From GCA-002712045 sp028112705 (GTDB taxonomy: Bacteria > Pseudomonadota > Alphaproteobacteria > Rhodobacterales > Rhodobacteraceae): 64,000 nt of DNA. A model generated the notes under the pieces. The model had not been told where the DNA came from, made no database searches, and worked only from the letters and a program-made list of their open reading frames with translations. The DNA is taken from NCBI GenBank assembly GCA_028112705.1, contig JAOGYN010000010.1:1-64000 (forward strand), read 5' to 3'. Positions 1 to 9,206 of the stretch are shown here, in pieces (position 1 is the stretch's first letter; every line of letters starts with the position of its first letter). The position numbers and the translations under genes are program-made.

Positions 1-461
1 CCTATTGGTGCGGATGCACTAGAAACTATAGCAGATAGTGAAGAATACCTAAATATTAATGCTATTATTATCCAAATAAAACAAACCAAAAGTCCAGTAA
101 CAAAACTCAATGCTAAGATTGCACCAATAAATGTGGCAACACCCTTTCCCCCTGAAAACCTAAGCCAAACGGGATAAATGTGACCTATAATGACAAAAAT
201 ACTTGCAGTTATTGCCGCATCTTCAGAAATAAAACGAGCTACAACAACCACTAACACGCCTTTTAAACCATCAAGAATCAATGTGATCAAAGCTGCTAAT
301 TTGTTTCCCGTTCTCAGCACATTCGTGGCTCCAATATTGCCCGAGCCAATGTCCCTTAAATTTCCCAAACCAAACACTTTAGAAACTAATATCCCAAATG
401 GAATTGAACCCAATAAGTAACTAAAGGAGATAACACTAAACGTTAAAATTGATGCCTCCAT
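1..461 (-). CDS. plsY: Glycerol-3-phosphate acyltransferase PlsY (C-terminus beyond window)
   Basis: I translated this from the reverse strand. It begins at an ATG (459-461) and stays open to base 1, so about 153 residues are visible and the C-terminus lies outside the window. The family uses acyl-phosphate to acylate glycerol-3-phosphate, the first step of phospholipid synthesis, in the inner membrane. The N-terminal hydrophobic segment is followed by the PlsY hallmarks: a YLLGSIPFG stretch, then LRDIGSGNIGATN, and later FSGGKGVAT, the conserved cytoplasmic motifs of this multi-pass family. It lies 7 bases after the pyrC stop and is probably the third gene of a pyrB-pyrC-plsY transcript. Recognition is firm despite the truncation. 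Confidence 0.93.
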   Translation of the reverse strand, partial: MEASILTFSVISFSYLLGSIPFGILVSKVFGLGNLRDIGSGNIGATNVLRTGNKLAALITLILDGLKGVLVVVVARFISEDAAITASIFVIIGHIYPVWLRFSGGKGVATFIGAILALSFVTGLLVCFIWIIIALIFRYSSLSAIVSSASAPI

Positions 462-468
462 AGAAAAA

Positions 469-1764
469 CTACTCACCTAAAGAATCTCCAAAAACCTCAT
501 GCCCATTTACGAAAGTCTTAATTACCTTTCCCTGCATTAACGTTTCATCATAGGGCGTATTTTTCGACTTAGAATTGAGAGCAAACCTATTTAAAACGAA
601 TGGTGCATCAGGATCAAATAACACTAAATCAGCCTGGCTTTCTAGTTTCAAAGTGCCTCCGGGTAAGTTAAACCTTTTTGCAGGGTTTAAGGAAAGCGCT
701 CGAAATAACTGTGGTAAAGAAATTGAGCCATTATGGAACAATTGAAGAGACGCTGATAAAATCGTCTCAAGTCCAACCGCACCACTTGCAGCTTCCTCAT
801 AAGGCAATCTTTTACTCTCTTCATCTTGAGGGGTATGCATTGAGGAAATTATATCTATTGTTCCATCAGCTATAGCCTCTACCATTGCTACTCTATCAGA
901 TTCAGATCTTAACGGTGGTTTGATCTTAAAGAACGTTCGGTAATCTCCAATATCCATCTCATTAAGAGTCAAATGGTGGATTGACACGCCTGCTGTTACA
1001 TCCAAGCCATTTGACTTTGCACGCCTTAAAGGCTCCAAGGCGAGGGCCGTAGATAATTGATCAAAATGATATTTAACACCAGTCAATTCAACAAGGGCAA
1101 GATCTCTCTCAACACCCATCTTTTCAGCAATTGGATTTACAGCAGGTAAGCCCTTAAGTGATGAAAATTTACCTGAAGTCGCCGAAGCGCCCATTGTTAA
1201 TGTGCTATCTTGAGGATGCCCCTGAACCAGTAAACCCAAGCTTGCAGCATACGTTAGACAGCGACTCATAATCTTATTATTCGTGATCACTTGGTCACAA
1301 TCAGTGAAACCTACCGCCCCAGCATCATGCAAAAAACCCAACTCTGTCATTTCCAAGCCAACTCTTTGACAGGTTAAGGCAGCCATCGGGTAAATATTAA
1401 CTGGAGACACTGTATTAGCGCGGTTTATAACAAATTCTAACTTTTCTGGTGTATCAATAGCAGGGATAGTATCTGGGCGAGTGACCATTGTAGTAACTCC
1501 ACCTGCCGCAGCTGCTAAACTTGCCGTTCTAAAACTTTCTTTGTGTCGTTCGCCAGGTTCACAAATTTTAACCCCAACGTCAACAATTCCAGGGGCCAGG
1601 TATTTTCCAGCACAATCTATAACATTGTCAAAAAGTTTGTGATTAATGTTCGCATCATCATAAACAATGTCAGAGATCTTTCCATCTTGAATACTCAAGT
1701 ATCCAAGTTTTACATGATCCTGAACAGGATCTATCAAATAAGCATTTTTTAATAAAAGCTTCAA
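469..1764 (-). CDS. pyrC: Dihydroorotase-like protein, probably a non-catalytic PyrC'/PyrX type
   Basis: A 431-residue class I dihydroorotase-fold protein (cyclic amidohydrolase). Active family members close carbamoyl-aspartate to dihydroorotate in pyrimidine synthesis. The fold is clear, with a GIVDVG..EPG segment at 59-71, AAAAGGVTTM and a long C-terminal part ending in an NPAKRFNLPGGTL-like region. However, the usual metal-binding D-x-H-x-H reads D62-V-G64-V-K66, and the usual catalytic S/T-D-H-A-P-H reads S-M-H310-T-P-Q. Both changes argue against zinc hydrolysis. The start overlaps the pyrB stop by 4 bases, so the two are translationally coupled. By analogy with inactive DHO-like partners of aspartate carbamoyltransferase (PyrC' of Pseudomonas), it may be structural. 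A true dihydroorotase would then lie elsewhere. Confidence 0.85.
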   Translation of the reverse strand: MKLLLKNAYLIDPVQDHVKLGYLSIQDGKISDIVYDDANINHKLFDNVIDCAGKYLAPGIVDVGVKICEPGERHKESFRTASLAAAAGGVTTMVTRPDTIPAIDTPEKLEFVINRANTVSPVNIYPMAALTCQRVGLEMTELGFLHDAGAVGFTDCDQVITNNKIMSRCLTYAASLGLLVQGHPQDSTLTMGASATSGKFSSLKGLPAVNPIAEKMGVERDLALVELTGVKYHFDQLSTALALEPLRRAKSNGLDVTAGVSIHHLTLNEMDIGDYRTFFKIKPPLRSESDRVAMVEAIADGTIDIISSMHTPQDEESKRLPYEEAASGAVGLETILSASLQLFHNGSISLPQLFRALSLNPAKRFNLPGGTLKLESQADLVLFDPDAPFVLNRFALNSKSKNTPYDETLMQGKVIKTFVNGHEVFGDSLGE

Positions 1765-2714
1765 GGCGCATCCTTATTTGCAATTTGCTTGGAAACATTC
1801 CGAGAAAGCAAATCCATCACTGCCATACGAACGGCAACACCAACTTCAACCTGGTCTTGGATTACAGAGTGATTTATGTCATCCGCTAATGTTCCATCGA
1901 TTTCTACGCCACGGTTCATTGGGCCTGGATGCATAACTATTACATCTTTTTTTGCTGACGTTAATTTCTTGTTATCCAAGCCCCATCGATGGTAATATTC
2001 TCTGGCTGAAGGTACGAAACTTCCATCCATTCTTTCCTTTTGCAATCGAAGCATCATAACTACATCCACATCATGTAGCCCTGAACGCATATCTTCAAAA
2101 ACCTCAACACCAAACTCTGAGATGCCCGACGGCATCAAAGTTCTTGGTCCAATCAAACGCACTCTATTTCCTAACTTGCTTAGTAACATTAAATTAGAAC
2201 GTGCAACCCGAGAATGTGCAATATCACCACAAATGGCGATTGAAAGTCTTTGTATCCTTCCTTTGGCTCTACGTATCGTTAAAGCATCCAAAAGAGCTTG
2301 TGTTGGATGCTCGTGCAAACCATCGCCAGCATTTATAACAGAGCAATTAACCTTTTCAGCCAATAGTTTTACAGCCCCAGACTGTGGGTGGCGAACAACA
2401 ATTAGATCAGGATTCATAGCATTTAACGTCAACGCAGTATCTATAAGGGTTTCCCCTTTTTTAATAGATGATGCCTGCATGGCCATATTCATCACATCAG
2501 CACCAAGACGCTTTCCTGCAAGTTCAAAAGAGGCTTGCGTTCTTGTGGAATTTTCAAAAAACATATTAATTTGAGTAAGGCCTGACAGAATAGTTGAATT
2601 TTTCTTAGTTTGTCGATTTAAATCCACATAGTCATCAGCACAATTAAGGATCTCTAGTATAGCCCCCGGATCAAGTTTCTCGATACCCAAAAGGTGTCTA
2701 TCACAAAATGCCAT
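1761..2714 (-). CDS. pyrB: Aspartate carbamoyltransferase catalytic subunit
   Basis: At 317 residues this is a typical length for the catalytic chain, which joins carbamoyl phosphate and aspartate in the second step of pyrimidine synthesis in the cytoplasm. The carbamoyl-phosphate loop S-T-R-T is at residues 56-59 (in FFENSTRTQ), the H-P-T-Q motif at 136-139 (in LHEHPTQALLDA), and the aspartate-binding HPGPMNRGVEI segment near residue 263. It heads a minus-strand unit with pyrC and plsY. The 90 bases upstream separate it from the divergent glycosylase gene. No regulatory pyrI subunit is present nearby, as expected where a DHO-like partner is coupled. Confidence 0.96.
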   Translation of the reverse strand: MAFCDRHLLGIEKLDPGAILEILNCADDYVDLNRQTKKNSTILSGLTQINMFFENSTRTQASFELAGKRLGADVMNMAMQASSIKKGETLIDTALTLNAMNPDLIVVRHPQSGAVKLLAEKVNCSVINAGDGLHEHPTQALLDALTIRRAKGRIQRLSIAICGDIAHSRVARSNLMLLSKLGNRVRLIGPRTLMPSGISEFGVEVFEDMRSGLHDVDVVMMLRLQKERMDGSFVPSAREYYHRWGLDNKKLTSAKKDVIVMHPGPMNRGVEIDGTLADDINHSVIQDQVEVGVAVRMAVMDLLSRNVSKQIANKDAP

Positions 2715-2804
2715 TCATACCTCTTTTATTTTTTTTGTCATATGGTGAGCAGACTTGTCAAACAAGGGATTTACGACTTATTGCTCAACGCTTAAACTAA
2801 ACGC

Positions 2805-3611
2805 ATGGAAAATGATAGATCCGAATCTCTAAATTCAATGGAGGCAAGAGAAATCTTGGCGCTGTATAGTGAATTAGGCGTAACTGAAACTTTAGATGAA
2901 ACGCCTATCAATAGGTTTGAGCAAAATAAAGAAAAGATTACAGAGTCGAATTTAAAAAAATTGGACACAAATCTATCAAAAGCTGATCTTCTCCCAACAC
3001 AAAGTGCGCAGCATGTGGCTACTGTCTTAGCAAATAAATCTTTAACAATCGCTCAACTTGAATCATCTCTTGCTACTTTTGAATTTTGTGATCTTCGTAA
3101 AGGGGCAAGAAATTTAATTTTTGGTGATGGAAACCCCGAAGCACCTATAATGATTATAGGCGATGCACCCAATCCTTTAGAAGACCGATTGGGGAAACCA
3201 TTCGTAGGAGATGAGGGCGACTTACTGGACAAAATGTTTTCCGCAATAGGTTTGTCTAGACACTCTAAAGGCAAAGAAAGTATTTACGTGTCCACAATCA
3301 TACCTTGGAAACCTCTGCATACTCAGTCTTCAATTATAACAGAAGTAGAGATGCTTTTACCTTTTATAAAAAAACATATTCAACTAATTGCCCCCAAATT
3401 TTTAATCTTAATGGGCGATGATTCTTCAAATGCGCTACTAGGACGTTCAGATAGAAATAAATCAGCAGGAATTTGGGAGACTTTTATGGGAATAGAAACT
3501 CTAACAATGCGTCATCCAAAATACTTAATAAAGAACCCAATTGCAAAAAAAGATGCGTGGAAAGACTTGCTTTTATTGAAAGGAAAACTTCATGCCGCAC
3601 AAATTAAATAA
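2805..3611 (+). CDS. Uracil-DNA glycosylase, family 4-like, without Fe-S ligands
   Basis: A 268-residue protein with an unstructured-looking N-terminal ~90 residues followed by a uracil-DNA glycosylase superfamily domain. The uracil-binding motif reads G119-D-A-P122 then ED126-127 and GKPFVG, matching the family-4 GEAPG..ED..G.PFVG signature. A late RHPKYLIKNP segment matches the HPA.LLRNP motif. Such enzymes excise uracil from DNA. Only one cysteine (C95) is visible in the whole protein, so the four-cysteine [4Fe-4S] site of classical family 4 enzymes is absent. The Glu of GEAP is replaced by Asp. The 3' end overlaps moaB by 20 bases, a tight pairing suggesting co-transcription rather than shared function. 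Confidence 0.82.
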   Translation: MENDRSESLNSMEAREILALYSELGVTETLDETPINRFEQNKEKITESNLKKLDTNLSKADLLPTQSAQHVATVLANKSLTIAQLESSLATFEFCDLRKGARNLIFGDGNPEAPIMIIGDAPNPLEDRLGKPFVGDEGDLLDKMFSAIGLSRHSKGKESIYVSTIIPWKPLHTQSSIITEVEMLLPFIKKHIQLIAPKFLILMGDDSSNALLGRSDRNKSAGIWETFMGIETLTMRHPKYLIKNPIAKKDAWKDLLLLKGKLHAAQIK

Positions 3612-4137
3612 AACTCGTAAATTTATACCAATAAATTTTGCAATTTTAACAGTTTCGGATACTAGAACAGTGGCAGATGACAAATCAGGCGACTTATTAC
3701 AGAAGTTAATACAAACTGACGGTCATAAAATTGTGAAACGTTTGATTATTCCAGATGATCGAAAGTTAATATCTAAAACCTTATTTAAGTGGTGTTTTGA
3801 AGAAGGAATAGAAGCAATCATTTCAACTGGTGGTACTGGCCTTACTGGTAGAGATGTAAGTGTTGAAGGCCATCGCGACATTTATGATAAAGAAATCGAT
3901 GCATTTAGCACCCTCTTTACTGAAATATCTGTGAAGAAGATAGGAACATCCGCAGTGCAATCTAGAGCTTGTGCTGGGATAACAAATGGCACGTTTCTAT
4001 TTGCACTTCCTGGATCACCAAGCGCTTGTAAAGATGGGTGGACCGAAATTTTGGCCAAGCAATTTGATTATCGACATATGCCTTGTAATTTTGTTGAACT
4101 ACTTCCTAGGTTACTTGAAAATGATCGTCGAAAGTAA
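3592..4137 (+). CDS. moaB: Molybdenum cofactor biosynthesis protein B
   Basis: 181 residues, one MoaB/Mog domain. The family binds molybdopterin and, in the MogA-like members, adenylates it before molybdenum insertion. Key motifs are the T-V-S-D-T-R stretch at 20-25 and the S-T-G-G-T-G-L loop at 78-84 followed by R-D-V at 87-89, then ALPGSP..C near residue 140, all characteristic of the molybdopterin-binding pocket. The gene starts inside the 3' end of the glycosylase gene. Within this window the only evident molybdoenzyme is xanthine dehydrogenase (xdhAB, 50-54 kb), which would depend on this pathway. MoaB and MogA cannot be separated with certainty by eye. Confidence 0.92.
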   Translation: MPHKLNKTRKFIPINFAILTVSDTRTVADDKSGDLLQKLIQTDGHKIVKRLIIPDDRKLISKTLFKWCFEEGIEAIISTGGTGLTGRDVSVEGHRDIYDKEIDAFSTLFTEISVKKIGTSAVQSRACAGITNGTFLFALPGSPSACKDGWTEILAKQFDYRHMPCNFVELLPRLLENDRRK

Positions 4138-4284
4138 AGTTTTGATACTTTGTAAAATTCAACAAAAAACAGAACTACTAGCTAAAGCATTACAAAATTG
4201 AAATTAATGTATGAATTTATTGCTTTCTTTACAAAATAAAAAGATTACATAACTAAGTGATAGAAATTTGTGAAAGAGGATTTT

Positions 4285-5760
4285 ATGCGGTTTATTGGAA
4301 GAAGTCTTTTTGGATTATTTTTAATAGCACTAACCTGTGGGCTATTAGCTACTGCTGCAGGATTAATATACTCATCTTTTCAAGAACGAGCTGCAAAACA
4401 AGGTAATAAAAGACCTCAAAAAGAACGCGTTTTTTCAGCACATGTGATGGAAGCAAAAGCCTCCAAAATACAGCCAGGAATTGAAGCATTTGGAGAAATT
4501 CAGAGCAAGCGTGCTTTAGATATTCGTATTCCTGTTGGAGGCACAATAGTATACCTCTCACCAAATTTTGTTGAAGGGGGAAAAGTAACAAAAAACGAAA
4601 TTCTAGTGGTAACCGATGCAACAGATTCTGAAGACAAAGTGACTTTAGCAAAAGCAGATCTAGATGAAGCAAAAGATAGTGAGATTGAAGCAAAGAATGC
4701 CTTAAGTTTAGCATTCGATGATTTGGCAGCTGCAGTAAAACAATCTGATTTAAGAAATCAGGCCCTGAAAAGAAAAGAAGGCTTAACAGATAGGGGCGTA
4801 GTAACAGAGGCATCTTTAGAAAGTGCTGCATTGTCAGCCGCTTCAGCAGAACAGGCAGTTTTATCAAAAAGAAAATCTATATTGCAGGCGCAATCACGAC
4901 TTAGCCAGACTAAGGGAACAGTTGTTAGAAGAGAGTTAGCTTTCGCTAATGCAGAAAGAAAGTTGCAAAATACTAAAGTGAAAGCTGAGTTTGATGGAAC
5001 TCTAAGTAACGTCTCCCTTGTTTCAGGTGGAATTGTAAACAACAACGAAAGGGTTGGTTTATTAGTTGATCCCTCTTCCCTAGAAGTTAAATTTCGAATA
5101 TCAGCTACACAATTCAATCGATTGATAGATGCTTCTGGAAATTTACAGGCTATACCTACATTTGTTAAATTAGATGTCTTTGGGACAGAAATTTCTGCAT
5201 CAGGCTTTGTTGAAAGGTCAAGTGCAACAGTGGGCACAGGATTAACAGGTAGACTTTTATTTTCGAGCTTATCCAATGGAAACGTTTCAAGTTTTAGATC
5301 AGGCGATTTTGTTACTGTTACTCTAAAGGAACCAACCCTAAATAATGTTCTTGAATTACCTTCAAACGCTTTAAGTGGTGGTAATCGCATACTAACTTTA
5401 ACAGACGAGGACCGATTACAAGAAATAGAAGTATCAATTTTAAGGCGAAATAAAAATAATGTCATTATTAACGCCACAAACGTCATCGGAAAGGAAATTG
5501 TTACTAATAGAACACCTTTGTTAGGGGCAGGTATTAAAATTAAACCAATCCGGCTAGGAGGCTCGAAGGCAATCAGTGATGCCGCTCCCGAACCAGAAAA
5601 AATTGCTTTAGATGAAGAACGAAGACAGAAAATGATCTCATTCATTGAGGGAAATGGATACATTCCTAAAACTGCTAAAAAGAAGATAATAAAGGCTTTA
5701 AGTGAGGCAGAAGTACCAGTTAAATTAATAAAGAGAATTGAAAGCCGGATGGGTAATTAA
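4285..5760 (+). CDS. RND efflux periplasmic adaptor (membrane fusion protein)
   Basis: About 491 residues from an ATG preceded by GAGGA five bases upstream; an earlier GTG at 4270 is less well placed. An N-terminal hydrophobic segment anchors it to the inner membrane. The central part is an alanine/lysine/glutamate-rich helical hairpin (about residues 110-220) between two half-lipoyl motifs (IRIPVGGTIVYL and KAEFDGTLSNVSL), followed by beta-barrel and membrane-proximal domains. This is the layout of HlyD/AcrA adaptors that link an RND pump to an outer-membrane channel. A charged helical C-terminal tail of about 60 residues is longer than in AcrA. The permease gene follows after 3 bases. Substrate unknown, and no TolC-type gene is in the window. 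Confidence 0.93.
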   Translation: MRFIGRSLFGLFLIALTCGLLATAAGLIYSSFQERAAKQGNKRPQKERVFSAHVMEAKASKIQPGIEAFGEIQSKRALDIRIPVGGTIVYLSPNFVEGGKVTKNEILVVTDATDSEDKVTLAKADLDEAKDSEIEAKNALSLAFDDLAAAVKQSDLRNQALKRKEGLTDRGVVTEASLESAALSAASAEQAVLSKRKSILQAQSRLSQTKGTVVRRELAFANAERKLQNTKVKAEFDGTLSNVSLVSGGIVNNNERVGLLVDPSSLEVKFRISATQFNRLIDASGNLQAIPTFVKLDVFGTEISASGFVERSSATVGTGLTGRLLFSSLSNGNVSSFRSGDFVTVTLKEPTLNNVLELPSNALSGGNRILTLTDEDRLQEIEVSILRRNKNNVIINATNVIGKEIVTNRTPLLGAGIKIKPIRLGGSKAISDAAPEPEKIALDEERRQKMISFIEGNGYIPKTAKKKIIKALSEAEVPVKLIKRIESRMGN

Positions 5761-5763
5761 TCA

Positions 5764-8700
5764 ATGGAATTGAATAAAAAAATCACACATGGTTTCATGG
5801 GAATTTTATCATATTTCACCCGACACCGCACAGCGGCAAATCTATTGCTAGTTATAATGATCTTAGGTGGCCTTTCAGCCGCACCAAAAATGCGATCACA
5901 GTTTTTTCCTGACGTAGTTATTGAAATGGTAAGTGTACATGTCGTTTGGACTGGTGCGGGTCCAGAAGAAGTGGACAATGCCATTGTACAGCTAATCGAG
6001 CCCGCCTTACTTACCCTCGAAGGCATCGAAAATACTTTATCAACATCTTCACAAGGGTACGCTCGTATTAGAGTAAATTTTCAACCTGGTTGGGATATGG
6101 CTCGAGCCACTGAAGACGTAAAAGGAATTATTGATGGAATAACTGACTTTCCAGAGGGTGCAGAGGAACCTAAAGTACGACGCGGCGCGTGGCGTGACAG
6201 AGTAACAGATGTAGTAATTACAGGTCCAGTATCAAAAAATCAATTAGCACTTTTTGCTGATGAATTAGTTTCAAGGCTTTTTGAAGAAGGTATAACTGGA
6301 GCGATAATAAGGGGCGTAGCTTCGCCTGAAACAATCATAGAAATTAAGCAAGTAGATTTAATTAAAAATGATTTAACTTTGTACCAAATAGCAAAGGCTA
6401 TAGGTGAAGAGGCAGAAACTGATCCTGCCGGCAGTATGGCTAGTGGTGCTGCTCGTGTAAGGACGGGTGTAGAAAAAAGAAGTTTTTCTCAAATTGCAGA
6501 AGTTGTTGTTAAGTCAAATGCAGACGGATCGAAAATTCGCGTTTCCGACATAGCCTCTATAAATGTGCAAGAAATTGATCGAGACCGGGCTTACTTTGTT
6601 GGTAAAGATCCAGCAATTTCTGTTCGAGTAAACCGTTCAGATAAAGGGGATGCTATAAGTATACAAAGTTCAGTTGAAAAAATTGCTGCTGAAATGGAAG
6701 CATATCTTCCAAGTGGAACAAAGATAAAACTTATAAGAACACGTGCTGAACATATCACTAAACGTATTAACTTACTGGTTGATAACGGCTTAATAGGTTT
6801 GGCTTTAGTAATTGGGCTTTTATTCCTATTTTTAAATGCTCGGACCGCGTTTTGGGTCGCAATGGGCATACCAGCAGCACTGATTGCAACCATTGGTATC
6901 ATGTACATTGCTGGATTGACTATAAATATGATTTCATTATTTGCCTTGATCATAACACTAGGAATAGTGGTAGACGACGCGATAGTTGTGGGGGAGCATG
7001 CCGATTTTAGAGCGCGCAGCTTAGGAGAAGATCCAATAGTAGCTGCAGAAAATGCAGCAATTAGAATGGCACCTCCTGTTTTTTCAGCCACTCTCACTAC
7101 CATTATAGCCTTTTCTGGTTTGGCATTAATAACCGGGACATTTGGCGATTTTATGGCAGATATTCCATTTACTGTTATTGTTGTATTATTTGCATCGTTA
7201 GTTGAATGTTTTTTAATTTTACCCAATCATATGAGCCATGCACTTAAAAACATTAATAAGAGAAAGTGGTATGATACTCCCAGTTATATTTTTAATTTAG
7301 GGTTTGGGTGGTTTCGAAAGAAAATATTCAGAAAAAGTATAAAATTAATAATTAAATTCAGATACCCTGTCTTAGCACTTACTTTCGTAGTTTTAGCAAG
7401 CCAAGCAATGCTTTTCCTCAATGGTAGCGTTCAATGGCGGTTCTTTAATGCGCCAGAAAGAGGGTCTATAAGTGGTAATTTCGCTATGTTACCTGAGGCA
7501 ACGCGAGAAGATACCTTGGAAATGATGATTGAATTGCAGCGTGCCGCTAATGATACCGCGAAAAAATTTGAGGAAGAGTACGGTATAAATCCATTAGATT
7601 TTGTTATGGCAGAAATCGGTGGTAACTCTGGTAGAGCATTAGCTGGATCAGAATATAAAGACAAAGATCTTCTTGGAGCAATATCGATTGAATTGGTTGA
7701 TGCTGATTTGAGACCATATTCTAGTTATGAATATCTTGGAGAACTGCAAAATAACGTCAAAAATCATCCTGCGTTAGAAACACTTAGTTTTAGAAACTGG
7801 ACATCTGGACCAGGTGGGGATTCTTTAAGCGTGCAGTTGTTTGGCGCCGACTCGAATGTTTTGAAGAGTGCTGCAGAAAAACTAAAGAGTTTAGTTGCTA
7901 TTTATCCTGAGGTTTCCGCAGTTGAAGATGATTTGGCTTACGACAAAGAAGAATTGATTTTAGATCTAACCGCTCAGGGGCAAGCGCTTGGTTTTACGAT
8001 TGATCAACTTGGAACTAAGTTGCGACACCGTTTGAACGGCATAACAGCAGCAAAATATCCACTAGGTAGTCGGACTGCAAAAATTACTGTTCAAATGCCT
8101 AAAGAGGAATTAAGTGCAGATTTTATTGAGCGAACAATGCTACGGACACCCAAAGGAAAATATGTTCCCATGTCCGACATTGTTTCCGTTACTTCTAATA
8201 CTGGCTTTGCAACGATAAAACGTGAGGATGGTCTTCGGGTGATAACTGTGACTGGTGATATTTCTGAGGATGATCCAGACCGTGCAAATTTCATTACCGA
8301 ACAATTAAAAACCAGTATTTTGCCTCAAATAGAACAAGACTTCCAAATTAAAACTAAATTATCTGGACTAGCTGAGCAAGAAAACACCTTCCTCAACGAT
8401 GCATTATTTGGTTTTGGTATATGCCTTTTGGGCATTTATTTAACCTTAGCCTGGATATTTTCGAGTTGGGCTAGACCTGCAGTCGTGATGGCTATTATTC
8501 CATTTGGCCTAGTTGGTGCTATCTATGGTCATTATGTCTGGGAAGTACCTTTATCGATGTTCTCTGTAATTGGCCTCATTGGCATGACTGGTATAATTAT
8601 AAATGATAGTATTGTTTTAGTTTCAACTGTTGATGAATACGCCAAAGATCGAGGCTTTGTACAAAGTATAATTGATGGAGCATGCGATAGATTAAGGCCA

Positions 8701-9186
8701 GTTGTCTTAACTACTTTAACAACAGTCTTGGGAATGGCTCCATTATTGTTTGAAAAATCCCAGGGTGCTCAATTTCTCAAACCAACTGTAATAACACTCG
8801 TATATGGCCTTGGATTTGGAATGATTCTTGTTTTAATAGTTGTCCCTTCATTACTAGCAATGCAGCTCGACATCTCACGTCAAATTAAAGCTTTTAAATC
8901 TTCTATATCCTTTAATCATAAAGCCTTTGGGTTGAGATTAATTTCACTAAGTTCAGGCCTACTTATTATCCTAAGTTTCATAGTGACATTAGGTTGGATC
9001 ATAGTAACGGGTAACATTAATCCATTAATTGAGATTTATTATCAACGATTTGGTGTCGAGAATGTTTATATTTGGGGTTTATTAGTCTATTTGTTTTTAA
9101 CAATTATTATAATTTTAGCAGCATATTTATTTAACGTTTTAGTTTATAAATTAAAATTCAAAAGAACTAAACAAAAGTTTAGTTAA
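5764..9186 (+). CDS. RND-family efflux permease
   Basis: An 1140-residue inner-membrane proton antiporter of the AcrB/MexB superfamily. TM1 lies at about 25-42, a large periplasmic loop follows, then TM2-6 with the proton-relay motif GIVVDD (D404, D405). A second periplasmic domain and TM8-12 follow, with the equivalent GIIIND stretch at about 943-948. Unusually for the family, about 85 residues follow TM12 and contain two more clear hydrophobic segments (about 1060-1083 and 1102-1128), ending in a lysine-rich tail. It is coupled to the adaptor gene upstream. The substrate cannot be read from the sequence. Confidence 0.95.
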   Translation: MELNKKITHGFMGILSYFTRHRTAANLLLVIMILGGLSAAPKMRSQFFPDVVIEMVSVHVVWTGAGPEEVDNAIVQLIEPALLTLEGIENTLSTSSQGYARIRVNFQPGWDMARATEDVKGIIDGITDFPEGAEEPKVRRGAWRDRVTDVVITGPVSKNQLALFADELVSRLFEEGITGAIIRGVASPETIIEIKQVDLIKNDLTLYQIAKAIGEEAETDPAGSMASGAARVRTGVEKRSFSQIAEVVVKSNADGSKIRVSDIASINVQEIDRDRAYFVGKDPAISVRVNRSDKGDAISIQSSVEKIAAEMEAYLPSGTKIKLIRTRAEHITKRINLLVDNGLIGLALVIGLLFLFLNARTAFWVAMGIPAALIATIGIMYIAGLTINMISLFALIITLGIVVDDAIVVGEHADFRARSLGEDPIVAAENAAIRMAPPVFSATLTTIIAFSGLALITGTFGDFMADIPFTVIVVLFASLVECFLILPNHMSHALKNINKRKWYDTPSYIFNLGFGWFRKKIFRKSIKLIIKFRYPVLALTFVVLASQAMLFLNGSVQWRFFNAPERGSISGNFAMLPEATREDTLEMMIELQRAANDTAKKFEEEYGINPLDFVMAEIGGNSGRALAGSEYKDKDLLGAISIELVDADLRPYSSYEYLGELQNNVKNHPALETLSFRNWTSGPGGDSLSVQLFGADSNVLKSAAEKLKSLVAIYPEVSAVEDDLAYDKEELILDLTAQGQALGFTIDQLGTKLRHRLNGITAAKYPLGSRTAKITVQMPKEELSADFIERTMLRTPKGKYVPMSDIVSVTSNTGFATIKREDGLRVITVTGDISEDDPDRANFITEQLKTSILPQIEQDFQIKTKLSGLAEQENTFLNDALFGFGICLLGIYLTLAWIFSSWARPAVVMAIIPFGLVGAIYGHYVWEVPLSMFSVIGLIGMTGIIINDSIVLVSTVDEYAKDRGFVQSIIDGACDRLRPVVLTTLTTVLGMAPLLFEKSQGAQFLKPTVITLVYGLGFGMILVLIVVPSLLAMQLDISRQIKAFKSSISFNHKAFGLRLISLSSGLLIILSFIVTLGWIIVTGNINPLIEIYYQRFGVENVYIWGLLVYLFLTIIIILAAYLFNVLVYKLKFKRTKQKFS

Positions 9187-9206
9187 GTCAATAAAAATTT
9201 CTATAG

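Noticed and set aside
4758..5663. 301-residue open frame antisense to the RND adaptor gene
   Set aside because: It lies entirely opposite a well-recognised gene and has no ribosome binding site or family motif.
6591..7226. 211-residue antisense frame in the RND permease
   Set aside because: Complement of membrane-helix coding sequence; no independent support.
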